The translations under genes were made by a program, and so were the position numbers. From the NCBI GenBank assembly GCA_021014325.1, contig CM037471.1, positions 18,930,818-18,994,817 on the forward strand: a stretch of DNA of 64,000 bases. The letters run 5' to 3'. Below, in pieces: positions 25,001-37,000 of this stretch. This stretch comes from Plazaster borealis (taxonomy: Eukaryota; Echinodermata; Asteroidea; Forcipulatida; Labidiasteridae). Positions within the stretch are counted from its first letter, which is position 1, and each line of letters opens with the position of its first letter. The notes below the pieces were generated by a model. It did no database searches, was not told where the DNA came from, and saw only the letters and a list, made by a program, of their open reading frames with translations.

Positions 25001-28000
25001 CACTAGGTGGAGAGTTGAAACCTAAGCAGAAAAATTCATCAGATCATTACAGTTATCATGGAAGAATTATTTTTTTATATTTTTTTATACAGCAGGCCTA
25101 GAATTACATGGAGGCCACTTACCCCTGGTCTTGGCCTTGGTGCCCCGTCAAGAGTTTTCCATTGATTTTTATATTTTCCAATTGAAGTGCCCTTTGCAAA
25201 GCGAAAATGGCCTTGCCCTCTCAAAGTTGAAATTCCAGGCCTGATACAGGATTGGTAGAACTGACAAAATAGTCACAGACCATGTTCATGTTTTGTGTGA
25301 TCAACCAAATACATGAAATAACAAACATGTGAAAATTTTGTGCGAGTCAGGAGAAACTAGTGAAAAACCATGCATAATTTTCAGCATGTAAACACATTCT
25401 CCTTAATTTTGGTTGAAACAACCGAAATCAGCTGTTGCGTTTCTTTTCGGTTTTCAGATACAGTTTCCTTGAATATGACTTTATTTCAGAGGGAAACATT
25501 TCACAGAAAAAAATGGTTCTAGTATGAACTTCATAATCAGTAAGCTTTCAGACTAAAATTAAACAATTATGTTTTTTATCCTTAGTAATCCTTACCAATC
25601 CTGTATAATACCTTTAACTGGAAAAATAATAAGCGATGCTTACTGCGAATGACACACACCGCCATGGGCTGTTCATGTACTTACATAATCTGCAAGCAGC
25701 CCGTTATTAAAATATTTGTAATCACACTTTATCATTTAGTGGTATTGACCCCTTGCAAACACACCTCCGCAAAATCGCCTTCTACCATTTCCACCATTTT
25801 GGGAGTCAATTCCTTCGTGTATATTTTGACTCAAAATGGGGGATAGGATAGGCGTGTGTAAGTGCGCTGCGCGTCGAACAAGGGGTCAATCAAAGTACAT
25901 CGATACGTTAGTGACAATTTTTTTCTGCGAACAAAAACCACATGAGCAGTACATGCTTATTTAATTATGCTCGACTGTCGCATACTTCCAACTGTTTAGG
26001 TGATATGAATCAAGATCACAGAAGTTGCAGAAAAGTGTCTCCGACTAGCAACAATACTTTCATTTGCAATCAACCTACCCTTGCAGTATCTTGTGCAAGA
26101 CTTTTCGTCATAGAATTTGTTTTCAGTACCCCCACATCCACTGTAGACATACGGCTGGCACTGATCCAACGTCATGTTATAAAACCAGACATTCACTTCA
26201 CTGTTACAATCACCATACAACGGCTTCAAGTTACATCGTTCTGAAACGGAGGAGAGAGGATGTTAATGTGACAATACGAGAAGTGGGAGTCCATTTCATA
26301 CAGCAGCTAAGCAAACACAAACATGCTTAGGGGCCATTAGGAATAGTCAATGTTAAAAAATTTCCACTATTAAATATTGAATGGCTTCATAATATGATCT
26401 ATACACTGAAGAACAAATTAATGCCTCAAATGAACCAGATATTTTAGATCAAAGGAATCCAACATCAGTATTTTTCAATGGCTTTTCCTGACTTAAACAA
26501 ACATTTTTGTAGTTTAATCAGGAATGAAATTGACGATCTTGGCCAGCTAGGTTTTTTTTTATTCTTCTTTTTCAATTGTTAATTATATATATATGTATAT
26601 AATGTAATTTGTTTAAACAAAAATGGAATTTTGATTTTCAGTTATTTCTTTTGACCCACCCACCCACAATTTCGAAAAGAAATCAATTTGTTTTAACATT
26701 GACTATTCTGAATTGCCCCATAGCACATGCCACCATCAACAATGCTACACAGGGGTTTCCCTTCACTTTTTTTCTTCACTCGCCGGCCGGTCGATTCAAC
26801 CAAAATTGTTGGTCGCCCGCAAGTTTTTCCAGTCGCCCACATGTATAAATACACACAATTTTCGAAGCATAAAAAAAACAACAAAAAAAACACGGAAGTG
26901 TTCGTTTGTAAAATTACGTTTTTGGACGATCTAATCCCCATGCTTTTCTATGCACACTGGGCGTGGCTGCTTGGTTTGTTTACATTGTATACCCACTATG
27001 AGTCACGTGACTCCGGTCGCCGATTGTTTATTCCTTTGTGCACCGTACATTTTGACCCCCAAAGTGGCGGACAGGATAGGTGCGTGTTAAGTGCACTGTG
27101 CATAGTGTAAGGGGGGTAAATATGCTGAAGTTGCTTACCGATCTTAGGTAGTTCTGTTGGGAGAGGCAAGAGTTTCATATTTTTAATTAACTCTCTATTG
27201 CAGTAATCTTTGTCAGAACAACACATGGACATGTAGTAGGTACTCGGCTGAGGATTCAGGCATCCAAAGCGCCGCTCGGGTGGACCCTTGGGGTTATCTT
27301 CACAAAGAAGTAACGTCAACTCTTTCTGTTTGGAGGAATACAATCAAGTCCAAATTAACGATCAAAAATGGCCAACGGATTACAGAATGCATGACATTAC
27401 AGTACAGATGTAGGTGGTGAGACCGCACCTTTGATGATAATTTGCACACAGTATGTTAAAGAGGAAGGGAAATGTCAAATTTTTGTGATGTACAGTACTC
27501 ATTTTCCAATAGATAGAGTCCTCATGTGAGTGGTGAAAAATTTACAAGTCTCTGACCTCACATTCAAATGGTGTAAATTGCCATTGTATTTGATAACCTT
27601 CCGGGGTAAAATTGGTTAAAATCCAAAACATCCGATGACATCATTCTCAGAAAAATGTGTCTGTACATTCTTGTACAGGGATATTTTGGTTCATTCATGA
27701 CTGTCAATGATATTAAATCAAAATGGCCTTGAATTTAACATTTCAACTGACGAAAAATTCCTCCTTAGAATGTAAAGACCCCAAACATTTCCCCTATCTG
27801 CCCCACTATAAGTTGACACTGTCTACAGGGAAAACAAAATTAAGATGAAACCAGGAACTAAGTAGCGGCCACAGAAAACACTACCCTCCTGGTTTGTAGT
27901 ATAAACCTTGATCATGCTAATAATATGTCCCCTGAGACAGTCTGGTTCTCAGAGAAAGTGACATTGGAATGAAATTCTAGACATGGCCGATACACAATGT

Positions 28001-31000
28001 ACTCTTACAGGACGTATACATAATGTGTGAACATACAGTACAAGAAATTAACCCAAAGTGAACTTTAAAGCTCACCTAAAATTGAGTTGACATCAACCAT
28101 CAAATGAATGATTAAGATTTTAAATGCCCTTATCTTCTGAAGTAAGACATGGCCGATCAAAATACTAAAGTATTTCAAAAAATGTCACAAGAACTTTGAC
28201 AGGTTCACATCACTGCCATATGAAGAGTCCACTGCACCTTCAACTTCTATTCTTGTCTCCAAAAAACCCAACACCACACCAAATGGTCACTCTGCTGTTA
28301 AAAGTCAATCACTAAAGGTTAATTACAATATGACCTTTAATCTCTTGACCTTTCCATTCAGGACACACACTATTAGGATTTAGACACTCCTTTCCTGTGA
28401 CCTGTGCATGTTTTGTCCTATTTTGTAGCAGATCAATGCCTTTGCTAGCATTCATTCAAAATCAAAACTAAAACTAAGTAACAAATAATATATACACAAT
28501 GAATGAAAACCAATGAAAGAACTAATTAGTTACAATTGGCTGCAATTACATGTAATTACAAAAACTAATTGGCTGCAATTAGTAAGATAATTACATGAAC
28601 CTTCATATGTACATTGTGATAACCATTGTCTCAATATTCAATGGTTCTTGTCCATTGTAGCATGCAAAGTAACGAGATAACAGAGAATACCATACCATTT
28701 AATGCATGCCATGTTCGCGCAACACAAAATAATACCAAACTGGAGCACATTATGTGACGTTTTTTTTAAATATATTTTTTTTAGGCAGAGATAAATTTCG
28801 TCCACATTCAATGAAAAGGCAGATTTACGCTTAAAACGTGTTTAATCCGAGATTTCACAGTCCTGAATATCAAAGTGGGCCTTTACCTCTCTGGATCTGG
28901 GATGCAGATGTGCTACCTTTCTGTATTCCATGTGTGCGCATGTGATAACTTATAATAGGCCTAATCACTGCATTTCATAGTTGCACGTTATGTACACATT
29001 CATGTATGCATGTTGCTAACATCCCAACAGAAAAGTAATTGGTAAGTTCATTTGTGTCATCCATTCTGATCCTTAAATCTCAACCTATGCATAAATTCAT
29101 CAAAATCAAAATGGATATATTTAAGAGTAACAACAAACATTCGGATTCTAACTCCCCCATAAAATGGTAAGATCAAGAGCTCTCATAATTCTTGATGACC
29201 TTTTGCCAGGGGCCTTATCATGAATCATAGCAAGGTAACGTAAACACAATTGGGTCAACACACCATTAACCTGCAAGGACAATATTATAATACTACAGTC
29301 GTGTGAATAATGTATTCACTCATAAAGATGCATGGCGTGTGTGGTGTTCTTCTATTTTAAAATGTCTGTGCCAAATTAAAGAGTGCACTTGTTCATCATG
29401 TGACTTTTACACTGTGATAATAAAGTCTAGAGTGTTATCAAGATACCTTTTTTCTCATTAACCTTTCCTATTTCAAGAGATTGTCTGCAATTTTCCAGCG
29501 ATTGTGTGTACAAGGTCATGTTATCATTTCAATGTTCATGTAAAACGATAAGATAGTCGTCTTTAAAGGGATAGTATACATTTGGTAATTTGAACCAACT
29601 GTTTGTTTCAATCCTACATGGTTGTAGATACATGTATACCATAAAACTAACCTGTGAAATTTCGTTTCAAAAGGTGGTAGCGTTTTTGAGATATTGCCGA
29701 AAATCTGGAGTGGTTTGTCCACGCAGGAAGAATAATCTGCAATTGGAATACACAATCTGAGAAGCGTAACTGCCGTAACACTTCTCAGATTCAAATTTTG
29801 GGGGATAAAAAGTGATATCTTTTTTCCAAAATCGCAGTACAAAGCTGCTGTACTTTTCACCAAGTAATTTTTTATTGCCATTCATTTTCAGAGTCATTAC
29901 CAAACGTATACAGACCCTTTAAGATGGAGAACTGGTTAATGTACTGTGGTAGAAATACATGCAGCATTGTTTTGTTTTTTTACACTTGAAGTATTGGTAC
30001 AAATTTTGATAAGTTGACCAAAAGCCAACAGCGCTCTTAATATCAACCACTGTAATTGCACAACCACACAACCAATACAAAAATGAATAATTTATTTTTC
30101 TCAATCAAACTTTATAACATTCTGGCTATTATAACAGAACTGCGAAAAAAATATATGCAGGTTTAATCAACGGGCCAACAAACCCATATTATGTCTGAGT
30201 TGCTGTCATTGTTGTTCATGTCTGAGTATAGCTGTAATGTGGCTGTTTTGTGGGGGTTTTTAAGTTCTTTTTTACTCATTAATGAATTTCTGTAAACAAT
30301 TATTCTCTACCTTTTTTACATTTGTATGTTTCTATTTTTAACTCTTTTTAACATTGTCAAAATAAAACTCAAGCCTCGTTAGGCTGTGGAGTTTATTATT
30401 ATTGAAGTAATAATAACAATAATTTGACATTTGGCTTCACCCAAACCTTTAGCTTCACACACTGTAAGAATGTAACACTTGAACTTTTTGTTTGGGAAAT
30501 AATTTTGAGATAAAACAAAACAAGACTGATTTGAAATGGAACAGTAACATGATAGGGTCACAGATTGGTAAGTACTCCCAAAAAACTTACTAGGTAAGAA
30601 GCACTGCAGCTGTAGATAATATAAACTAGATTCCTTTTCACCCAAAAACATTTGCATTTGAGAAGCGGTTCATGCATGATTTCTGAAATGCTGAGAAAAG
30701 AGCGGTTGGTACCCGCTGTCACCTTGCTAAACGTGGATGGATTCAAAAAAATACTGTGACAGTTTTTTGCTGTTTTCTCAGCAAGTAGACACTGTATTCA
30801 GCTGAAACTTTCAGATGTGACTTTTTTTGTATCTTTCTTCATAATTTTGTCTATAATTAGCATTAACCAACCAATCTATGACCCTACCTTGGGGGGGGCA
30901 GAGGGGTTGATTTGCCCGAAATATTACACAGAGACAAACATAAGTACAAATTTGTAATAACAGGTAAACAGTCTTGTTTGCTTTCTCTGTCCATTTGTTT

Positions 31001-34000
31001 TTCTTGCAGTGCCTGAATTTCTTGCTGTGCCCAGTGATTTTATTGCTGGGCCAGTAAACTCACGACTGGACAAGCCCGGCGGTCTTGTGTTGAATAACAC
31101 CTCATTGTGTAATATCTATTGTGAAAAAATGTTGACCATGAATCTGCTAAATATCTCACAATTCTGTTGAGTATCGAAGTATACTTAGGCCAAACAAAAT
31201 AAATGTTCTGTTCCCGGTTACCCGACCTACCCTAACTTTACGCCGCGATTTCGGCGACCCTGAACTTTTTATTCGGCTTGAAAATGGGGAAAAAAAGAAG
31301 AAGAAAAATTTTTAGAAAAATGTTCCATGGACAAAATGTCTGCCTTTGACCAACTTAACATGTTTTAAACAAATCTGAAATAAAAACCACAAGACATCAA
31401 CTCAAATTTACCGATATCTCCGTGATTTGAGTCGACAATTTTTTTTTTGTGAAATATATTTGACACAATCGTACCTCCATTTTAACCAGCAACTACCCCC
31501 TCGGTATACATGTACTAAAGAGGTCTTTCATAGATTTTGGAGCAGTTATTTGTCACTCACTGTTGTTTTTGTTGAATGAATCGGGGAAGAATCTTTAGAC
31601 ACTTGCCAAATGTATCAGAATTTAAAAAAAAAAAATAAAAAAAAATTCCCGACCTACCTACCCTATTTTAGGATGGCATGTAATCAGAAACGGAACATTT
31701 ATTTTGTTTGGTGTTACCCATTTAAGACAAATGAGATCTCCCTGGTAATTACCTTACATATTCTTCTCACAGGTCTTTGCCCGGATATTTGTAATACATA
31801 CCCTTTTAAGAACAAAGCCACATTACATTGTATTTTGAGCCTACATATTGTAAAATACATATTGTTTGTTCTTTACCTATTTGCCAGTGGAAATCAAACT
31901 TCCATATGATATAATCAAATCTAATCTATGTAATTATACTATCCAGTAGAATTGTGACGGCAACTCTCCGACAATGCAGGACATTTACATGTACATAAAT
32001 GTTATTATCGTACAATTCATACATAGTCCTGTGGTAAACTCATCATCAGACTGTTCGACTACATAAAAGTATGCATTAGTCATAAAATATAAAATGAAAA
32101 ACCTAAAGCCTGGTTCATACTTCCTGCGAATGCGAAGCGAATATTGACATCACAAATTCGCAACAAATAATTCGCAAGAGTTGACCCGTGCTCAACTTTT
32201 GCGAATATTCAAAGCAAAAACAGAGTTGTGACGTCAAATTCACGTCAAATTCGCTTAGCATTCGCATTCGCAGGAAGTATGAACCGGGCTTTACTCTTCT
32301 TTTTGCTTATCAGTTGGACAGAAGTTTAGATTCGTTGCTAGAAACGACATAAAAAAAAAAAACCCATGCAATTCCACAGAGTAAACGCATCATATTTACT
32401 TAAATTTAGAACCAATACTTTGTAAATAGTGAATAAGGAAATGAAAAATAAATACAGATTTATATACAGCACACTTCAAAGGTAACCAAGTTTACTACTA
32501 TAATTTTTGTTTTCTTAACAAAAACGTGAAGCATCAAATGCGATTAGGGGAAAAGGTTGAAGGCATGCTTTGATAAGAAAATCAGAATGTCTTATTTGTA
32601 AGAACGTTTTTTTAAAGGCAGTGAGGGTGAGGCCAGGCCCAGGAGAACGTGGATGATTGCCTCCGTTACCAGCATAATATTACAGGCCGGTTGGAATAAC
32701 TTTTTACCTCGTTTTCATCACGTGTCTTCATCGCAATACATATCCCCTCAGGGTTTTCCAACACGCACGTGCTGTTCTTCTCAAGGTGGCCCTTGTCATT
32801 GTATGCACATTTTCTGCCCACATTTCCTGAAAAGAACCAGACAACATAACAATATTCATGACAACGAACAAGAACTAAAGTAAATTCAGTTTGCGTTAAC
32901 ACCATGTGTATACACTTTGCTGTGTAGACACAGCCTTCTCCCTTAAATAATAATATAATAATAATAAAACCACATTTATTGTGTGAATTTCACCATAAAA
33001 TGTTCAAAAGCAAATTGCAAAACCTACAATATCATAAAATCAGCACAATGGAGTAAAACAGCAAAGGCAGGGTATGCGTTTGGTAATTGTCGAAGACCAG
33101 TACCCTCACTTGGTGTATCCCAACATATGCATAAATAACAACTGTGAAAATTTGGGCTCAATTGGTCATCGAAGTTGCAAGAAAATGATGAAAGAAAAAG
33201 GCACCTGTGTTGCATAGAATTGTGTGCTATCAGGCTTCATGCCTTAAGACTTTCTCAGATTCAAATTTTTGGATTAAAAAAGAAAACCTCTTTCTCTAAT
33301 ACATGTACTACGTTACTTCAATGTTTTATAATATCAACAGCTCTCCAGTGCTTTTTACCAAGTAAGTTTTTATGGTCATTTACTTGTGGAATAATTACCA
33401 AAAGTACACTCTGCCTTTAACAGTGGTCCGCTGGCCAAATGCAAGTCAAAACACCAGAGGACCAGTCAAAATTCACTCCAAGTGGTCTAGCTGGCTAGTT
33501 CAGTGTTGAAAAGCATCCCCCTATTTAACATTATTTCCTACTCCCAAGGTAATACTTAATAAGCAGGACAGTTCTTTCCAGAACCAAGTTAGTCTCCCGA
33601 ATTCCAGAACGAAGTAGTCTCCCGAATTCCGAAATTTACTCCGCGACAGTAGAAAAATAGCAAGACAAGTTCTCAAGAACAAATCTATACAGCAAAGTAG
33701 ATAATATACACATGGTGTTACCACAGATACCTCACCATTGTATTGATACCTCACCATGTAATGCCTCAAAACCCATAAACAAGAAGTATGTATATCTTTC
33801 ATACTCCTTTAATCCCAGCTGTACTTTCCTGTGTATGTAAATAATAGGTCTGGGAAGACGATGATCAGCATGATCCTGAAGCAAATCCAATCTCATTTAG
33901 TCATTGTAAACTGTCTATGTGGGGGCTGATGACTGTCTGACATCTTTCATCAGAAGTGGAAAGTTGAATGGCCTGAACAGGTAATTCTGTTACACCATGT

Positions 34001-37000
34001 GTAGTAAAGGAAGGCCGCTATTCAACAAGTAAGCTACATACATTGTACATGTACAAGGTTTGCCCTTAACTTTGTCAGTGACTTAGCCAACAAGACTAGG
34101 GAGGGGGGTGCGTTTTCACGGCTGTAAAAAATAACTGTTTTTCAGTCATTGTCCAATTCAACCAAAACAGTTCTTGGTTACGACAGCGAATATGCACCCC
34201 TGATACATGTAGCTTGTCGTTTCAGATATTTTTTCACAATGTCTGTACTTTACATTAAATAGGGATGCTTTTCAACACTGAACTGCCACACAGTGGACCA
34301 CTTGGAGTGTTGACTGGTCCTCAGTTGTTTTAACTGGCATTTGGCCAGCGGACCACTCTAATTTACGTGTACATGTACTGTTCAATGCAGTTGAAAATTA
34401 TTAACCCTGCGTGACACCATCAAAGAAAAATCACACTCGGACAGCATCGGTCACTTTCTGAGTGACCAATTTGATAGAAGTGTGTAATACATTTTTATGA
34501 AGAAAAAAATCATTTTCAAATGGCCCAAACCATTAAATAGACCCTTCTGACCAAATAAAACAAATTCAGGTCACTGCTTACAGCCATTGTACAAGTATAC
34601 AGAAGAAGCCATCTGCAAACCATGGTTCATTTCACCCAGTAGTGGCTATTGACCACAAGGTCAAGTAACTGCTGTACAATTCCTATGGGAATTCCAGGAG
34701 AGCTGGTCATTGACGGATTTTTTTGTGTGTGAAAAAAAAACCTGATGGTAACAAGACAATTGGCATGCTATTTGGCTAGGTGTAGTGGGGAACTTGGAAT
34801 TTTTTTAGATTTTTGAAGAAAAAATGTGGTGGAATACCGACTGTTTAATTAAAAACGGACACTCAATCAGTGACCGATGGCATCTCATTACCGAATTGTT
34901 TAGACATAAACAACTGCTGGTGACCGCATTGTTTGACCACTCAAGCGTGAATCACACATTCTTACACAACAGAAAGCTTTCGTTCAAAGGCCATTTTTAC
35001 AAACTCTATTATCTCCTTGAAGAAATTGTTTTACAGCAAAATAAGTAATGCAAAAGTTCTTACTTAATTAATTCCCTTTCATAATAAAAAACCATTGAGA
35101 TCGACCAATAAATGTTAAAGTACTTTGTCTTTCTTTCCTCAAACACTTTTTTGTACACAACCATATGGCCCTCCGTAGGTGTTTCGCATTTCAGATCTTT
35201 CAACGCCAATTTGAAGAGATTGCATAATAGTTCAACCTTATTTTACTTTACCGTCATTGGAAAGATCCGATCTTTCTCTTTCAAATCATAATGGTAAACT
35301 TAGGTATGGAAGGTGGACATGGACAAAACTACAGCTTTATTACAAATGGCCTTTGTGCTCAGGTTTGAATGCTTTTTTAGTGTAAGCTTTGTCAACTAAA
35401 GTCGCCAATGGTAAGGAAGAGGGGGTATGAGTGCAGTCAACTAAAGTTACCTATGGTAAGGAAAGGATTTAATTGTTTTAGAGCCTCCATTTCAACAGCA
35501 GAGTCTTTTTCAAAGGCTAAAAAGAAAACAGCAAATGGGGAATTGTATGCATCTGTTGCAAACTGCTTACACATGTACCAATCAAAAGGAGCTGTGGTAA
35601 AAAAATGCACAACAAAACCCCTCCCCCCCCCCCTTTTAAGCTGAACAAACAGTGTAGTGTCGTCAGCGTTCTCCCTTAACAGTGATCTGCTGGCCAAATG
35701 CCAGTTAAAACACCTTTAGAAGGACCAGTCAAAATTCTCTCCAAGCGGTCCTGCTGGCTAGTTCAGTGTTGAAAAGCATCCCTATTTAATATGAACTTTG
35801 GACAAGTGCAATAAGCCGACGGACCAGTGAAATAAAAAGCTAACTGGTCCTGCTGGCCAGTCACTGATAAAGTTATGGCAAACCCTGGCACTCATGCCGT
35901 AAAATTAGGAATGGCCGGATAACCTGAAACAGAATCCTTATTTTCTTTACATACAATAGACCTAACACACTACACATTTGCTTCTTGAATCTACAAAAAG
36001 TACATATTTAAATACAACAAACGAGGTACACAGTGTAATTCTCCCATAAGAATTGACATGTAGGCTTCCTTTACACGCGACATGTACATGTACACATTTC
36101 ATAAAAAGGTCACTGCACTTAAATGTGCAGAAATGTAGTTTGGAGACCCAGACAATCCATGTACACTTCTATGCACTCAATTATTAGTCCAATCCAACTG
36201 TACACAGTCAAGATAAGTTCATGTTTTCCCAGACTTTACAGAATCCAAAAGAGTTATCATTATCAAATTTGTTCAGCAGATAATCTGGTAGCTTCGTTTA
36301 CATGCCGTGTAGAACCAGATTCGTCTGGGGAAATCTCTAGAACATGTGCACTGTTTTCAACTTGGAAATCTTGTTTGCTAAACATGTTATCAAGTGATGT
36401 TTGATGCTTTGCATGGTGTGGAATAAATAAGAAGTGACTTTATTATAACTAGTAAAATTACGGGTACAACCACGTGTAAATCTCTTTTGGGAGGAGTGTT
36501 GGCTCTGAACAGAGCCGGTGTGGTCCCGACGTTTAAAACAGTATACTCTGCTCGTCTTCAGGAGAATGTTATCATTTAACAATTTTTAACATTAGTGTTG
36601 GAAGCGGACGATTTGTACACACTTAGTTTTTTTCAAATTTGTAGTTTTTTCGATACCACAACTCCAGATCATTTGATGAATTTTAAAAGAGAGATGTTGA
36701 TTCCTGTGAATAAAGATGGTTACAAAACATGCAGATTCTGCAGATTCTGCATGAATGTACATGTACTGATAACTGCCTCTAGCTCAGTCAGATTCCGTTA
36801 AGTATGTCTCAGTCTAACTGGCTGAATTGATCCCCTTGCACAACGTGCAGCGCACTTACACGAGATCCTGTCCGCCATTTTGGAAGTCAAAATGTTTACA
36901 AAGGAATATACTCCCAAAATGGTGAAAACGGTGGACGCGAATTTTGCACAGGTGTGTTCCGTGTTGTGCAAGGAGTCAATAGAGCATACTGTACAAAAAT

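Larger units (their letters stand above)
27326..32707 (-). other. Receptor intron 2
   Basis: About 5.4 kb without a recognisable exon. It contains part of a fold-back element starting AAAGAGGAAGGGAAATG (27459 to about 27830; relative at 48850-49810), two TTAA-type repeat C copies (29562-29922, 30551-30890), a stretch near 30240-30400 that looks like a truncated retroelement tail ending in (ATT)n, and a palindromic MITE (32106-32292). Confidence 0.7.

Noticed and set aside
26079..26240. Kunitz exon as an independent protease-inhibitor gene
   Set aside because: No signal peptide exon, start codon or stop belonging to it was found nearby, while its phases and strand fit the receptor on both sides.
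26064..26330. Plus-strand ORFs across the Kunitz exon
   Set aside because: They are antisense shadows of the minus-strand exon, which has the domain and splice sites.
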